A DNA stretch of 64,000 nt from Actinocorallia herbida (GTDB taxonomy: Bacteria; Actinomycetota; Actinomycetes; Streptosporangiales; Streptosporangiaceae). This document shows positions 8,486 to 16,829 of this stretch, in pieces. The position numbers and the translations under genes were made by a program. The stretch is taken from NCBI RefSeq assembly GCF_003751225.1, contig NZ_RJKE01000001.1:5642001-5706000 (forward strand), read 5' to 3'. Every line of letters starts with the position of its first letter. The first letter of the stretch is position 1. Below the pieces are notes generated by a model. The model was not told the DNA's origin, made no database searches, and worked only from the letters and a program-made list of their open reading frames with translations.

Positions 8486-9754
8486 CTATGCGGGCCGGCT
8501 CGGGAGGACCTCCGCCAGCCGCAGCGCCATGTGCAGATCCGTGGTCCCGGCGGAGGCCGGATGCCCCAGCAGCTGCTCCGCCCGGCGCAGCCGGTACACG
8601 ACGGTGTTGCGGTGGACGTGCAGGTCCGCGGCGGCCCGGATCAGGCTGCCCCCGTTGTCGAGATAGCTGAGCAGGGTCCGGCGCAGGTCGGCGGTGAGGC
8701 GGTCGTCCCCGGCAAGGGAACCGAGCTGCTCGTCGACGAACCACTGGGCACGTTCGTGGTCACTGGTGAGCAGTCCGACGAGCGCGATGTCCCGATAGCG
8801 GGTCACCGTCGGCCGCTGTGCGCAGGAGACCGCGACACGCCAGGCGTCGAGCGCGGCGAGGTGGGTCCGGCGGAATCCCCACAAGCCGCGGGCGGAAAGG
8901 CCCGCGGCGACTCTGACGGACGGGTCGACGGGCAGACCGCCGTCGTCGATCGGTCCCGGCGAACTGAGCCAGGCCCACAGGACGGCGTCCCCCGCCACCA
9001 TGAGGGGAGCCGGGCAGTGCAGCGCCACCGCCGCGTTCCTGGCGGCCCGCTCGAGCGCGCCCGGCACCGCCCCTGACGCCGAGGACGGCTCACCGTCCTG
9101 CCAGAGGATCAGGCCCAGGTGGTGGTGGCCGAGGTCGATGCCCAGGACCTGACGGGCGGTGTCGTCGGTGACCCACTCGTCGGCGACGATCGAGGTGACG
9201 ATGCTCCGCTGATCGGCGGCACGGCGGGCGAGCAGCCTCTGCCGTTCGGCCAGATAGTCGTTGATCACCGCGTCGACCGTGGCGTCGAAGAAGTCCGTCA
9301 CCTCTTGGGTGACCTCGCGCAGCAGCGCGCCGCGCTCGCGTGCCGGTCTGTGCAGCTCCACCAGTTGCAGGAGTGCCAGAATCCACTCGCCGCGCACCAG
9401 CCGCAGTCCCTGGACGATCCTGCTGAACGGAATGTCCTCACCGGCCAGATAGGTGATGACGTCCCGCTCCTCCGCGTTGAGCGTGAACGCCCCTACTCCT
9501 TCGTGCAGGGCCAGAAGGAGGTCCAGCGCCGTGCGCTCGATGGCCTCGGCGAGCCTGGGCCCGAAGGTCTCCAGCCGTTCCTCCTCGACGGCGCGCAGCA
9601 CCTTCTGGAACCCGTGCTCGGCCATCGCCACCGCCCAACCCACCGGGCCGGGACCGAGCACGGCCTCGGCGGCGGCCAGAAAGGCGGGATCTCCCACCGG
9701 AGGGACCGGCTCGCCGGACGCTTTGAGACCGGCGATGAACTCACGGAGCGGCAT
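8486..9754 (-). CDS. PucR/CdaR-family transcriptional regulator
   Basis: A 422-residue one-component regulator. The C-terminal PucR helix-turn-helix is clear (about 365-410: NGGSLIRAAADLHVHRNTVV, then YRLRRAEQLLG), preceded by a GGDEF-like effector region (about 190-330) and an all-helical N-terminal part. PucR-type proteins control operons for purine, amino-acid or aromatic use and normally sit beside their targets. It is divergent from the dioxygenase-hydrolase-dehydrogenase-decarboxylase operon, and a palindrome just before its start (9763-9777) recurs before the aldehyde dehydrogenase/O-demethylase pair, so it is the best candidate for control of the whole first module (inference). ATG 9754 lies close to that palindrome, which suggests autoregulation. 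Confidence 0.88.
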   Translation of the reverse strand: MPLREFIAGLKASGEPVPPVGDPAFLAAAEAVLGPGPVGWAVAMAEHGFQKVLRAVEEERLETFGPRLAEAIERTALDLLLALHEGVGAFTLNAEERDVITYLAGEDIPFSRIVQGLRLVRGEWILALLQLVELHRPARERGALLREVTQEVTDFFDATVDAVINDYLAERQRLLARRAADQRSIVTSIVADEWVTDDTARQVLGIDLGHHHLGLILWQDGEPSSASGAVPGALERAARNAAVALHCPAPLMVAGDAVLWAWLSSPGPIDDGGLPVDPSVRVAAGLSARGLWGFRRTHLAALDAWRVAVSCAQRPTVTRYRDIALVGLLTSDHERAQWFVDEQLGSLAGDDRLTADLRRTLLSYLDNGGSLIRAAADLHVHRNTVVYRLRRAEQLLGHPASAGTTDLHMALRLAEVLPSRPA

Positions 9755-9762
9755 CCGCGAAT

Positions 9763-9777
9763 TGTATGCGGAGTACA
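9763..9777. promoter_or_regulatory. Candidate operator TGTAT-GCGGA-GTACA
   Basis: An imperfect inverted repeat 9 bases upstream of the PucR-type gene start, in the divergent region before the dioxygenase operon. It matches 4531-4545 at 12 of 15 positions, and both copies are followed by GGC. Confidence 0.55.
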
Positions 9778-9792
9778 GGCGGGCCGGAAGGT

Positions 9793-9809
9793 CTGGACTG
9801 CGCGTCCAG
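9793..9809. promoter_or_regulatory. Palindrome CTGGAC-TGCGC-GTCCAG in the divergent promoter region
   Basis: Perfect six-base arms around five bases, the same 6-5-6 layout as the 4531 site extended by one base. It lies 69 bases before the dioxygenase start and could be a second operator. Confidence 0.4.
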
Positions 9810-9877
9810 TGACATGAGCCACAGCGAGAACAAGGATCGGGTGTTACGCCAGTGTTTCACTGAAAGGGACCACCCCG

Positions 9878-11302
9878 ATGACCCACCCCGAGTCGTCTTC
9901 GCCCTCGACCCTGAACGAGTCCTCCGCCGTACGGCCGAACCAGTTCCTCCAGGGCCCGTTCGCCCCGGTCGGCCAGGAGATCACCGTTCACGACCTGAAG
10001 GTCACGGGCACCATCCCCACGGAGCTGAACGGCCGGCTCCTGCGCGTCGGCCCGAACCCGATCGACCCCGAGAACCCGGCGACCTACAACTGGTTCTCGG
10101 GCAACGGCATGGTCCACGGCGTCCGCCTGCGCGAAGGCCGGGCCGAGTGGTATCGCAACCGCTTCGTACGCGATGACCAAGTCGTGGCCAGCCGCGGGTG
10201 GCCCGAGGTGCCCGGACCCCGTCAGGCGGTGCCCGCTCCCCGGTACGCGCGCAACAACCACGGCAACACCAACATCTTCGCGCAGGGCGGCCACACGTTC
10301 GCGTTCATGGAGGGCGGTTCCCTGCCGTTCGAGCTCTCCTACGAACTCGAGACCGTGGCCCGCTCCAACTTCGAGGGCACCCTGAACGGGGCCTGGACCG
10401 GCCACCCCCACCGCGATCCGTTGACCGGGGAACTGCACGGCATCGCCTACCGCTGGGATTGGTCCTACGCCCGGTATCTGGTCCTGGACGCCCAGGGCAA
10501 GATCCGCAAGTCGGTCAACATCCCGCTGGACGGCCGGCCGATCATCCACGACATGGCCCTCAGCCGGCGCTACGTGGTCTTCCACAACGGCGCCGTCCAG
10601 GCGCATGCCGGTCTTCAGGCGCAGGGCTACGACTTCCCGTACGCGTGGGACTTCGACCACCGCAACGCGTGGGGGCTCTTGCCGCGCGAGGGGACGTCCG
10701 ACCAGGTCGTCTGGTGTGAGACCGAGCCGACCGCGGCGTTCCACCTGCTGGGCGCGTTCGATCTGCCCGACGGCCGGGTCGCGGTCGACGCGATCAGCTA
10801 CGACCGGCTCTTCCACAAGGACTTCACCGGCCCCACCGAGGCGCCCGCCCGGCTGGACCGGTTCGTCCTCGACCCGTCCACCGGCCGGTCCACGCTAGAA
10901 CGCCTGGACGACACCCCGTCCGAGATGCCCCGCCTCGACGAGCGGCTCATCGGCGTCGACCGGCACCGCTACGGCTACTTCAGCAGCCGGACCAAGACGG
11001 CGGCCGACGCCACGGTGAGCAGGCTGCTCAAGCGGGACCTCGATAAGGGCACCTCCGAGAGCTACGCCTACGGCCCCGCCAGGTTCGGCATGGAGGCGGT
11101 CTTCGTCCCCCGGACCCCGGACTCCGCCGAGGACGACGGGTGGCTCATGACCTATGTCTCCGACCTCGCCGACAGCTGTGCCGAGGTCGTCATCCTGCAC
11201 GCCCAGGACCTGTCCGAGCCGGTCGCCCGCGTGCACATTCCCCAGCGGGTGCCCCTGGGCTTCCACGGCAACTGGGTGCCCGACGAGGAGCTGCCGTCAT
11301 GA
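9878..11302 (+). CDS. Carotenoid/lignostilbene-family dioxygenase (CCO family)
   Basis: An iron-dependent seven-bladed beta-propeller enzyme of 474 residues that splits a C=C double bond into two aldehydes with O2. The four iron ligands are present: His176 (TGHPHRDP), His224 (IIHDM), His289 (AFHLLG) and His463 (GFHGNW). It resembles mycobacterial carotenoid oxygenase at least as much as lignostilbene dioxygenase. Aligned from memory with LsdA, the substrate Phe59 is kept (Phe73) but the phenolate-binding Lys134 is Met144, so a 4-hydroxystilbene substrate is not assured. AAAGGG precedes ATG 9878. It heads a tight operon with a hydrolase, an aldehyde dehydrogenase and a LigW-like decarboxylase; the dehydrogenase could oxidise the aldehydes it releases. 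Confidence 0.85.
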   Translation: MTHPESSSPSTLNESSAVRPNQFLQGPFAPVGQEITVHDLKVTGTIPTELNGRLLRVGPNPIDPENPATYNWFSGNGMVHGVRLREGRAEWYRNRFVRDDQVVASRGWPEVPGPRQAVPAPRYARNNHGNTNIFAQGGHTFAFMEGGSLPFELSYELETVARSNFEGTLNGAWTGHPHRDPLTGELHGIAYRWDWSYARYLVLDAQGKIRKSVNIPLDGRPIIHDMALSRRYVVFHNGAVQAHAGLQAQGYDFPYAWDFDHRNAWGLLPREGTSDQVVWCETEPTAAFHLLGAFDLPDGRVAVDAISYDRLFHKDFTGPTEAPARLDRFVLDPSTGRSTLERLDDTPSEMPRLDERLIGVDRHRYGYFSSRTKTAADATVSRLLKRDLDKGTSESYAYGPARFGMEAVFVPRTPDSAEDDGWLMTYVSDLADSCAEVVILHAQDLSEPVARVHIPQRVPLGFHGNWVPDEELPS

Positions 11303-12162
11303 GCTACGCGGAAGCGATCCGGAAGACCCCTTCCGAGGTGACCCCCGAGACCGTCCAGGCCATGCACCGGCTGTTCGCCCCGGCTCACCTCTCCCGGACC
11401 TACCAGGCGCCCGTCATCTCGCGTGACCTGGCCTACGGCACCGACGAGCGGCACCGGCTGGACGTCCATCGCGGCGCCGAGACCTCCGAGAGCTCCCCCG
11501 TCCTCCTCTTCGTACACGGCGGCGGCTTCATCGCCGGCGAAAAGCGCACCGAGGGCAGCCCTTACTACGACCATGTGGGCGGCTGGGCGGCCGAGCGCGG
11601 CTTCGTCGGAGTCACCGTGAACTACCGGCTCGCGCCCGCGCATCCCTGGCCGTCGGGCTCCCAGGACGTCGCCGCGGCCGTGGAGTGGATCCGGGACAAC
11701 ATCACCGCCCACGGCGGCGATCCGGAAAGGATCGTGGTGGCCGGGCACTCCGCGGGCGCCTCCCACGTCGCGGGCTACCTCGCCGGGCACGGGGGGACTC
11801 CCCCGCACGTGGCGGCAGCGGTGCTGCTGTCGGGGATCTACACCCTGCGCGATGCGGAGCGGAACCCGCTCCTGCGTGCCTACTACGGCGGAGACCCCGC
11901 CCTCTATGAGGCCCGTGAGCCGCTGGCCGGCCTGGTCGAATCCGGCCTGCCCGTGCTCTACGGCGTCGCCGAGTACGACCCGCCGGATTTCCAGGAACAG
12001 GCCGCCGCCGTCATCGCGGCCCACTTCGCACGCCACGGCGCCGTCCCCGCGTTCGCCCACGTCCAGGGCCACCACCACATCTCCGAGATCGTCTCGCTCG
12101 GCATCGACGAGCCGGCTCTCGGCGTGACGCTGGAGCACTTCATCAGAAGGAGCACATCATGA
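11299..12162 (+). CDS. Alpha/beta hydrolase, HSL/carboxylesterase type
   Basis: A cytoplasmic esterase of 287 residues. The oxyanion motif HGGGF and the nucleophile elbow GHSAG (Ser151) are clear; Asp in YGVAEYDP and His in GHHHIS complete the triad. The ATG overlaps the stop of the dioxygenase gene (ATGA) and its own stop overlaps the next gene in the same way, so the three are coupled. Likely substrates are small esters or lactones made in the same pathway. The kynurenine formamidase-like subfamily looks similar and cannot be excluded. Confidence 0.85.
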   Translation: MSYAEAIRKTPSEVTPETVQAMHRLFAPAHLSRTYQAPVISRDLAYGTDERHRLDVHRGAETSESSPVLLFVHGGGFIAGEKRTEGSPYYDHVGGWAAERGFVGVTVNYRLAPAHPWPSGSQDVAAAVEWIRDNITAHGGDPERIVVAGHSAGASHVAGYLAGHGGTPPHVAAAVLLSGIYTLRDAERNPLLRAYYGGDPALYEAREPLAGLVESGLPVLYGVAEYDPPDFQEQAAAVIAAHFARHGAVPAFAHVQGHHHISEIVSLGIDEPALGVTLEHFIRRSTS

Positions 12163-13655
12163 TCGCCCCCATCCTCGTCGACGGCGTGGAGGTGCAGGCC
12201 CCCCTGGCCCCGGTGCTCAACCCCGCGCGGACCTCGGAGGTCGTCGGCGAGTACGCCATGGGCGGCACCAGGGAGGCCGATCTGGCGGTGGAGGCCGCCC
12301 GCGCCGCGTTTCCTTCCTGGTCCGCGCTGCCCGCGACCGAGCGCGCCTCCTATCTCCGCAAGGCCGCGGACGCGATCGAGACCGAGGTCGACCGGCTCGC
12401 CGTTCTCATCACCCGCGAGGTCGGCAAGGTCCTGCCGGAGTCCCACGGGGACGTCGCCGGAGCCCCGTCCCTCCTGCGGTACTTCGCCTCCCTCGCCGAA
12501 CGGATCGACGCCGAGACGGCCGTCGAGGTGGCCTACTCGGGGCGTGCCGCGATACGGCACGCCCCGATGGGCCCCGTCGTGGTCATCGCCCCGTGGAACA
12601 CCCCGGTCTACCTGGCGTTCATGGCCTTGGCACCCGCGCTCATGGCGGGCAACACGGTGGTCGTGAAGCCACCGGAGGAAGCACCCCTGGCGCTCAGCGA
12701 GGTCCTGGGCCTGCTCGCCAGGACGCTGCCGAGGGGCGTGGTCGGCAGTGTTCCGGGGCTGGGCCGCGAGGCCGGAGCCGCGCTCACCGCACATCCCGCG
12801 GTCCGCAAGGTCCTGTTCACCGGCAGCATCGCCACCGGCAGGGAGGTGATGCGCTCGGCCGCCGCCACGATCAAGAACGTCGGCATGGAACTCGGCGGCA
12901 ACGACGCCGCCCTCGTCCTGCGCGACGCCGAGATCGGCGACGCGACGGTGCGCGAGCTCGTCGCCGGCGTCTTCGGGCTGAGCGGGCAGATCTGTTACAA
13001 CGTCAAGCGCATCTACGTCCACGCCGACCGGTTCACCGAGTTCGTGGACGCGTTCACCGCGCTCACCGCGCGCATCGTCGTCGGCGACGGCCTCGACCCA
13101 CGGAGCACGATCGGCCCGGTGACGACCCGCGCCGGATACGAGCGCGTGCTCGGCCTGCGCGACGAGGCTGCGGCCTCGGGCGCGAAGGTCGCGGTCGTCG
13201 GCACGAAGCTCGACCCCGCCGGATGGGACAAGGGGCACTTCATCCTCCCGTCCATCGTCACCGGCCTCGACCCTGAGGCGCCCCTCGTCGCCGACGAGCA
13301 GTTCGGCCCCGTCATCCCGATCCTGCCGTTCAGCACCGAGGACGAGGCCGTGCGGCTGGCCAACGACAGCGAGTTCGGCCTCGCCGCCTCGGTCTGGTCG
13401 ACCGACACCGAGCGCGCCTGGGCCCTGGCCCGGCGCCTTGAGGCGGGCAGCGCCTTCATCAACGTCCACCGCGTCGGCGCCTCCCCGATGTCCGTCCCGT
13501 TCGGCGGTTTCAAGCAGAGCGGGCTGGGCCGCAACCACGGCCTGGAGTCCGTCTTCTCCTGCATGGAGCCGCAGGCCGTCGTCCAGCTGGACGACGCTGG
13601 AGAGATCCCCGGCACCGCCCGCTGGAACACCCTTCTGGAGCACCGTGATGTCTGA
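12159..13655 (+). CDS. Aldehyde dehydrogenase, aromatic-aldehyde (vanillin/benzaldehyde) type
   Basis: An NAD(P)-dependent aldehyde dehydrogenase of 498 residues with general base Glu244 (MELGGND) and catalytic Cys279 (SGQICYN), cofactor loop FTGSIATG and the APWNTPVYL segment. The ELGGND motif, with Asp after GGN, and the overall pattern resemble benzaldehyde and vanillin dehydrogenases. It starts within the stop of the hydrolase gene and overlaps the next gene by 8 bases. By position it would oxidise an aldehyde from the dioxygenase into the acid used by the following decarboxylase (inference). Confidence 0.87.
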   Translation: MIAPILVDGVEVQAPLAPVLNPARTSEVVGEYAMGGTREADLAVEAARAAFPSWSALPATERASYLRKAADAIETEVDRLAVLITREVGKVLPESHGDVAGAPSLLRYFASLAERIDAETAVEVAYSGRAAIRHAPMGPVVVIAPWNTPVYLAFMALAPALMAGNTVVVKPPEEAPLALSEVLGLLARTLPRGVVGSVPGLGREAGAALTAHPAVRKVLFTGSIATGREVMRSAAATIKNVGMELGGNDAALVLRDAEIGDATVRELVAGVFGLSGQICYNVKRIYVHADRFTEFVDAFTALTARIVVGDGLDPRSTIGPVTTRAGYERVLGLRDEAAASGAKVAVVGTKLDPAGWDKGHFILPSIVTGLDPEAPLVADEQFGPVIPILPFSTEDEAVRLANDSEFGLAASVWSTDTERAWALARRLEAGSAFINVHRVGASPMSVPFGGFKQSGLGRNHGLESVFSCMEPQAVVQLDDAGEIPGTARWNTLLEHRDV

Positions 13656-14688
13656 CCGCCCCTACCTGCGCATCGCCACCGAAGAGGCGTTCGCCCCTCC
13701 CGAGCTGATCACCCTGTGGCGCGACGGCCTCAGCCGGGGCACGATCGACGACCCCGGATTCGTCAGCCTCATGGGCTTCTACCTCCAGGACCCGAGCCCG
13801 CGCGCCCGGTTCATCGCCGATCGCCTCCAGGACCTCGGTGAGCACCGCCTGGCGGACATGGACGCCGCGGGCGTCGATCGCCAGATCATCTCCATCACCT
13901 CGCCCGGACCGCAGTTCCTCGACCGCGCCGACGGTGTCGCCATCGCGACCCTCGCCAACGACCGGCTGGCCGAAGCGTGCGGGCGCCACCCGGACCGCTT
14001 CAGCGGCCTGACCGCCATCGCCCCGCAGGATCCCGGGCACGCGGCCAAGGAGATCGAACGCGGCCGCACCGAACTCGGCCTGAACGGCGTGATCGTCAAC
14101 TCCCACATCAACGGCGAGTACCTCGACGACCCGAAGTTCTGGCCGATCTTCGAGGCCGCCGAGGCCATGGACACGCCCATCTACCTGCACCCCAACACGC
14201 CGTCGCGGCGCATGATCGAGCCCCTGCTCGAAGCCGGCCTGGACGGCGCCATCTACGGCTTCGCCGTGGAGACCGGCATGCACCTGCTGCGCATCATCAC
14301 CTCGGGGGTCTTCGACCGCTTCCCGAACCTGAAGATCGTCGTCGGCCACCTGGGCGAGGCGCTGCCGTTCTGGCTCTACCGGCTGGACTACATGCACGCG
14401 GCCGGCCTGCGGGCCCATCGCTACCCGTTCATGAAGCCGCTCCAGCGGAAGGTCAGCGACTACCTGCGGGAGAACGTCTGGGTCACCACCAGCGGCATGG
14501 CCTGGAACCCCGCGATCATGTTCTGCCGCGAAGTGCTGGGGCCCGACCGCGTCCTGTACGCCATGGACTACCCGTACCAGTACGTCCCCGACGAGGTCGC
14601 GACCCAGGACGGTCTGCCCGTGCCGCCCGCGGAGCTCAAGGCCTTCTACCAGACCAACGCGGAGACCGTCTTCCACCTGGGCGGATGA
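13648..14688 (+). CDS. 5-carboxyvanillate decarboxylase (LigW)-like amidohydrolase
   Basis: A metal-dependent decarboxylase of the amidohydrolase superfamily, 346 residues. It reads very much like LigW, which turns 5-carboxyvanillate into vanillate: the start YLRIATEEAF, the stretches SHINGEYLDD, AGLDGAIYGFAVETGMHLLR, GHLGEALPFWLYRLDYMH and YAMDYPYQYV are all LigW-like. The LigW residues remembered as Glu19, His188, His241 and Asp314 fall at a constant offset of seven: Glu12, His181, His234 and Asp307. It ends the dioxygenase operon; a strong hairpin follows. Its product vanillate would be a natural substrate for the O-demethylase in the same module. Gamma-resorcylate decarboxylase is the main alternative; its segments match less well. 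Confidence 0.82.
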   Translation: MSDRPYLRIATEEAFAPPELITLWRDGLSRGTIDDPGFVSLMGFYLQDPSPRARFIADRLQDLGEHRLADMDAAGVDRQIISITSPGPQFLDRADGVAIATLANDRLAEACGRHPDRFSGLTAIAPQDPGHAAKEIERGRTELGLNGVIVNSHINGEYLDDPKFWPIFEAAEAMDTPIYLHPNTPSRRMIEPLLEAGLDGAIYGFAVETGMHLLRIITSGVFDRFPNLKIVVGHLGEALPFWLYRLDYMHAAGLRAHRYPFMKPLQRKVSDYLRENVWVTTSGMAWNPAIMFCREVLGPDRVLYAMDYPYQYVPDEVATQDGLPVPPAELKAFYQTNAETVFHLGG

Positions 14689-14711
14689 CCCGTACCCGCG
14701 TGCGACTCGAG

Positions 14712-14756
14712 CCGATGGCGCGTCCGCTCCGCCGTTCTGAGCGGACGCGCCATCGG
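14712..14756 (+). terminator. Strong hairpin terminator after the decarboxylase operon
   Basis: Perfect 18-base arms (14712-14729 and 14739-14756) around a nine-base loop, 24 bases after the LigW-like stop. It separates this operon from the acyl-CoA synthetase gene. Confidence 0.85.
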
Positions 14757-14858
14757 TCACGGCTCCGCAAGGCCGAACCCCCATCTTCAGACCGACGGCG
14801 GCGAGCCCTGAGCGGGCTCCGGCGCGCCGGTCCGAGCATTGAGAAGGACGGAAGCGCA

Positions 14859-16796
14859 ATGAGCGAGGTGCTGAGCACTCCGCACCCGGAGGTTCGTGCG
14901 AACAGCCGGATCGGCCACTACCTCCGATGGCTGGCCGACGAACGCGGTCTGGCCTTCGAGGACTACCCGGCGCTGCACCGGTGGTCGATCACCGATCTGC
15001 CCGGGTTCTGGTCCTCCATCTGGGAGTACTTCGAGGTCAAGTCCCATGTTCCGCCCACCGCGGTCCTCGGACGCAGGACCATGCCGGGAGCCGAATGGTT
15101 CCCCGGCTCCACCTTGAACTACGCCGAGCACGCCGTGGGGCGCGGTGCGGACACCGACCGCGTAGCGGTGGTGGCCCGTTCGCAGACCCGTCCGGACATC
15201 GAGCTGACCTACGGCGATCTGCGCGACCAGGTCTCCCGGGTCCGAGCGGGACTGCGGAAGCTCGGGGTCGGCCGGGGCGACCGGGTCGTGGCGTACCTGC
15301 CGAACATCCCCGAAACGCTAGTGGCCTTCCTGGCCACGGCGAGCCTCGGTGCCGTGTGGGCCGTGTGCGCACCGGAGTTCGGCGCGCGCAGCGTGATCGA
15401 CAGATTCGGCCAGCTGGAGCCGAAGGTGCTGCTGACCGTCGGCGGCTACCGGTTCGGCGTGCGTGAGGTGGACAAGGCCGCGGACGTCACCGAACTGGTC
15501 GCCGGCCTGCCCACGCTCGACCACGTGGTCTCGGTCCCCTACGGTCCGTTCAGCGCGGACGGAACACCGACGTGGGACGACCTCGTGGCGGAGGAGCCCG
15601 ATGAGGGGTTCGAACCGGTGCCGTTCGACCATCCCCTGTTCGTGCTCTTCACCTCGGGGACCACGGGCAAGCCCAAGGCGATCACGCACAAACACGGTGG
15701 GATCCTTCTGGAGCAGCTGAAGAACCACGCCCTGAGCTGGGATCTGGGGCGAGACGACCGGATGCTGTGGTTCACGACCACGGCCTGGATGCTGTGGCAC
15801 GCGCTGGTGGGCGCCCTGCTGCTCCGAGCCTCCATCGTCATGATCGACGGAGACCCCGCTCATCCGGACCTGCGCGGGCTCTGGCGGCTCGCCGAGGAGA
15901 CCGGGACCAGTGTGCTCGGCGCGGGCCCTCCCTATCTGATGGCCTGCCGGAAGGCCGGCATCCATCCCGGCGCCGACTTCCGGCTGCCGCGGCTCCGGCA
16001 GCTCAGCGTCGCCGGGAGCCCTCTGTCGGTCGAGGGATACCACTGGATCCGCGAGCAGTTCGGCGACCGGGTCCTGCTCAACGTCGGTTCCGGCGGAACC
16101 GACGTGTGCACGGGCGTCGTGCAGGGAAGCCCCTGGCAGCCGGTCTGGGCGGGAGAGATCTCGGGACCGTGCCTGGGCGTGGCCGCGCAGGCGTTCGACC
16201 CTCAGGGCGAGCCCGTCGTCGGTGAGCTCGGCGAGCTGGTCATCACCCAGCCCATGCCCTCGATGCCGCTCGGGTTCTGGGGTGACGAGGACGGCAGCCG
16301 CTACGCGGCCACCTACTTCACCGACTTCCCCGGGGTGTGGCGCTTCGGGGACTGGGTCCGGTTCGCGGCCGAAGGACACTGCGTGATCGCCGGACGGTCG
16401 GACGCGACGCTCAACCGCGGCGGCGTCCGTCTCGGCACCGCGGACTTCTACGCGGTCGTCGAGGAGTTCGCGGAGATCGAGGACAGCCTCATCGTCCATC
16501 TGGAGGACTCCGAAGGCGGAGCGGGTGAGCTCCTGCTGTTCGTCAAGGCCACCGGCACTCTCGATGACGGACTGCGCGAACGTCTGAAGGCGGCGCTACG
16601 GGCCCAGCTGTCCCCGCGCCACGTGCCCGACCAGATCGCCGAGGTGCCCCTGGTTCCCCGCAACCGCACGGGCAAGAAGCTCGAAGTGCCCGCGAAGCGC
16701 ATCCTGCTGGGGGCCAGGACCGAGGACGTGGCCAGCCGGGACGTGCTGGCCGATCCGGGCTCGCTCGACTTCTTCACCACCTGGCGAAGGCCGTGA
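14859..16796 (+). CDS. Acetoacetyl-CoA synthetase-like acyl-CoA ligase
   Basis: An ATP-dependent acid:CoA ligase of the ANL superfamily, 645 residues, with the short N-terminal domain (about 25-80) of acetoacetate-CoA ligases. The AMP-binding P-loop FTSGTTGKPK, the TTTAWMLWHALVG segment, NRGGVRLG and the C-terminal catalytic Lys region RTGKKLEVPAKRIL are present. Acetoacetate is the family default, but the next gene is an acyl-CoA dehydrogenase and the context is aromatic catabolism, so an acyl chain or ring-cleavage product is possible. The start is ATG 14859, with GGAA six bases upstream and AAGGA further back. It has its own transcription unit after the hairpin. Confidence 0.85.
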   Translation: MSEVLSTPHPEVRANSRIGHYLRWLADERGLAFEDYPALHRWSITDLPGFWSSIWEYFEVKSHVPPTAVLGRRTMPGAEWFPGSTLNYAEHAVGRGADTDRVAVVARSQTRPDIELTYGDLRDQVSRVRAGLRKLGVGRGDRVVAYLPNIPETLVAFLATASLGAVWAVCAPEFGARSVIDRFGQLEPKVLLTVGGYRFGVREVDKAADVTELVAGLPTLDHVVSVPYGPFSADGTPTWDDLVAEEPDEGFEPVPFDHPLFVLFTSGTTGKPKAITHKHGGILLEQLKNHALSWDLGRDDRMLWFTTTAWMLWHALVGALLLRASIVMIDGDPAHPDLRGLWRLAEETGTSVLGAGPPYLMACRKAGIHPGADFRLPRLRQLSVAGSPLSVEGYHWIREQFGDRVLLNVGSGGTDVCTGVVQGSPWQPVWAGEISGPCLGVAAQAFDPQGEPVVGELGELVITQPMPSMPLGFWGDEDGSRYAATYFTDFPGVWRFGDWVRFAAEGHCVIAGRSDATLNRGGVRLGTADFYAVVEEFAEIEDSLIVHLEDSEGGAGELLLFVKATGTLDDGLRERLKAALRAQLSPRHVPDQIAEVPLVPRNRTGKKLEVPAKRILLGARTEDVASRDVLADPGSLDFFTTWRRP

Positions 16797-16829
16797 CCGG
16801 GAACGCCGCGAAGAGATCAGGAGAGCCCC

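Noticed and set aside
9878-11302. Firm call as lignostilbene dioxygenase
   Set aside because: The Lys that binds the phenolate in LsdA is Met here, so only the broader family name is supported.
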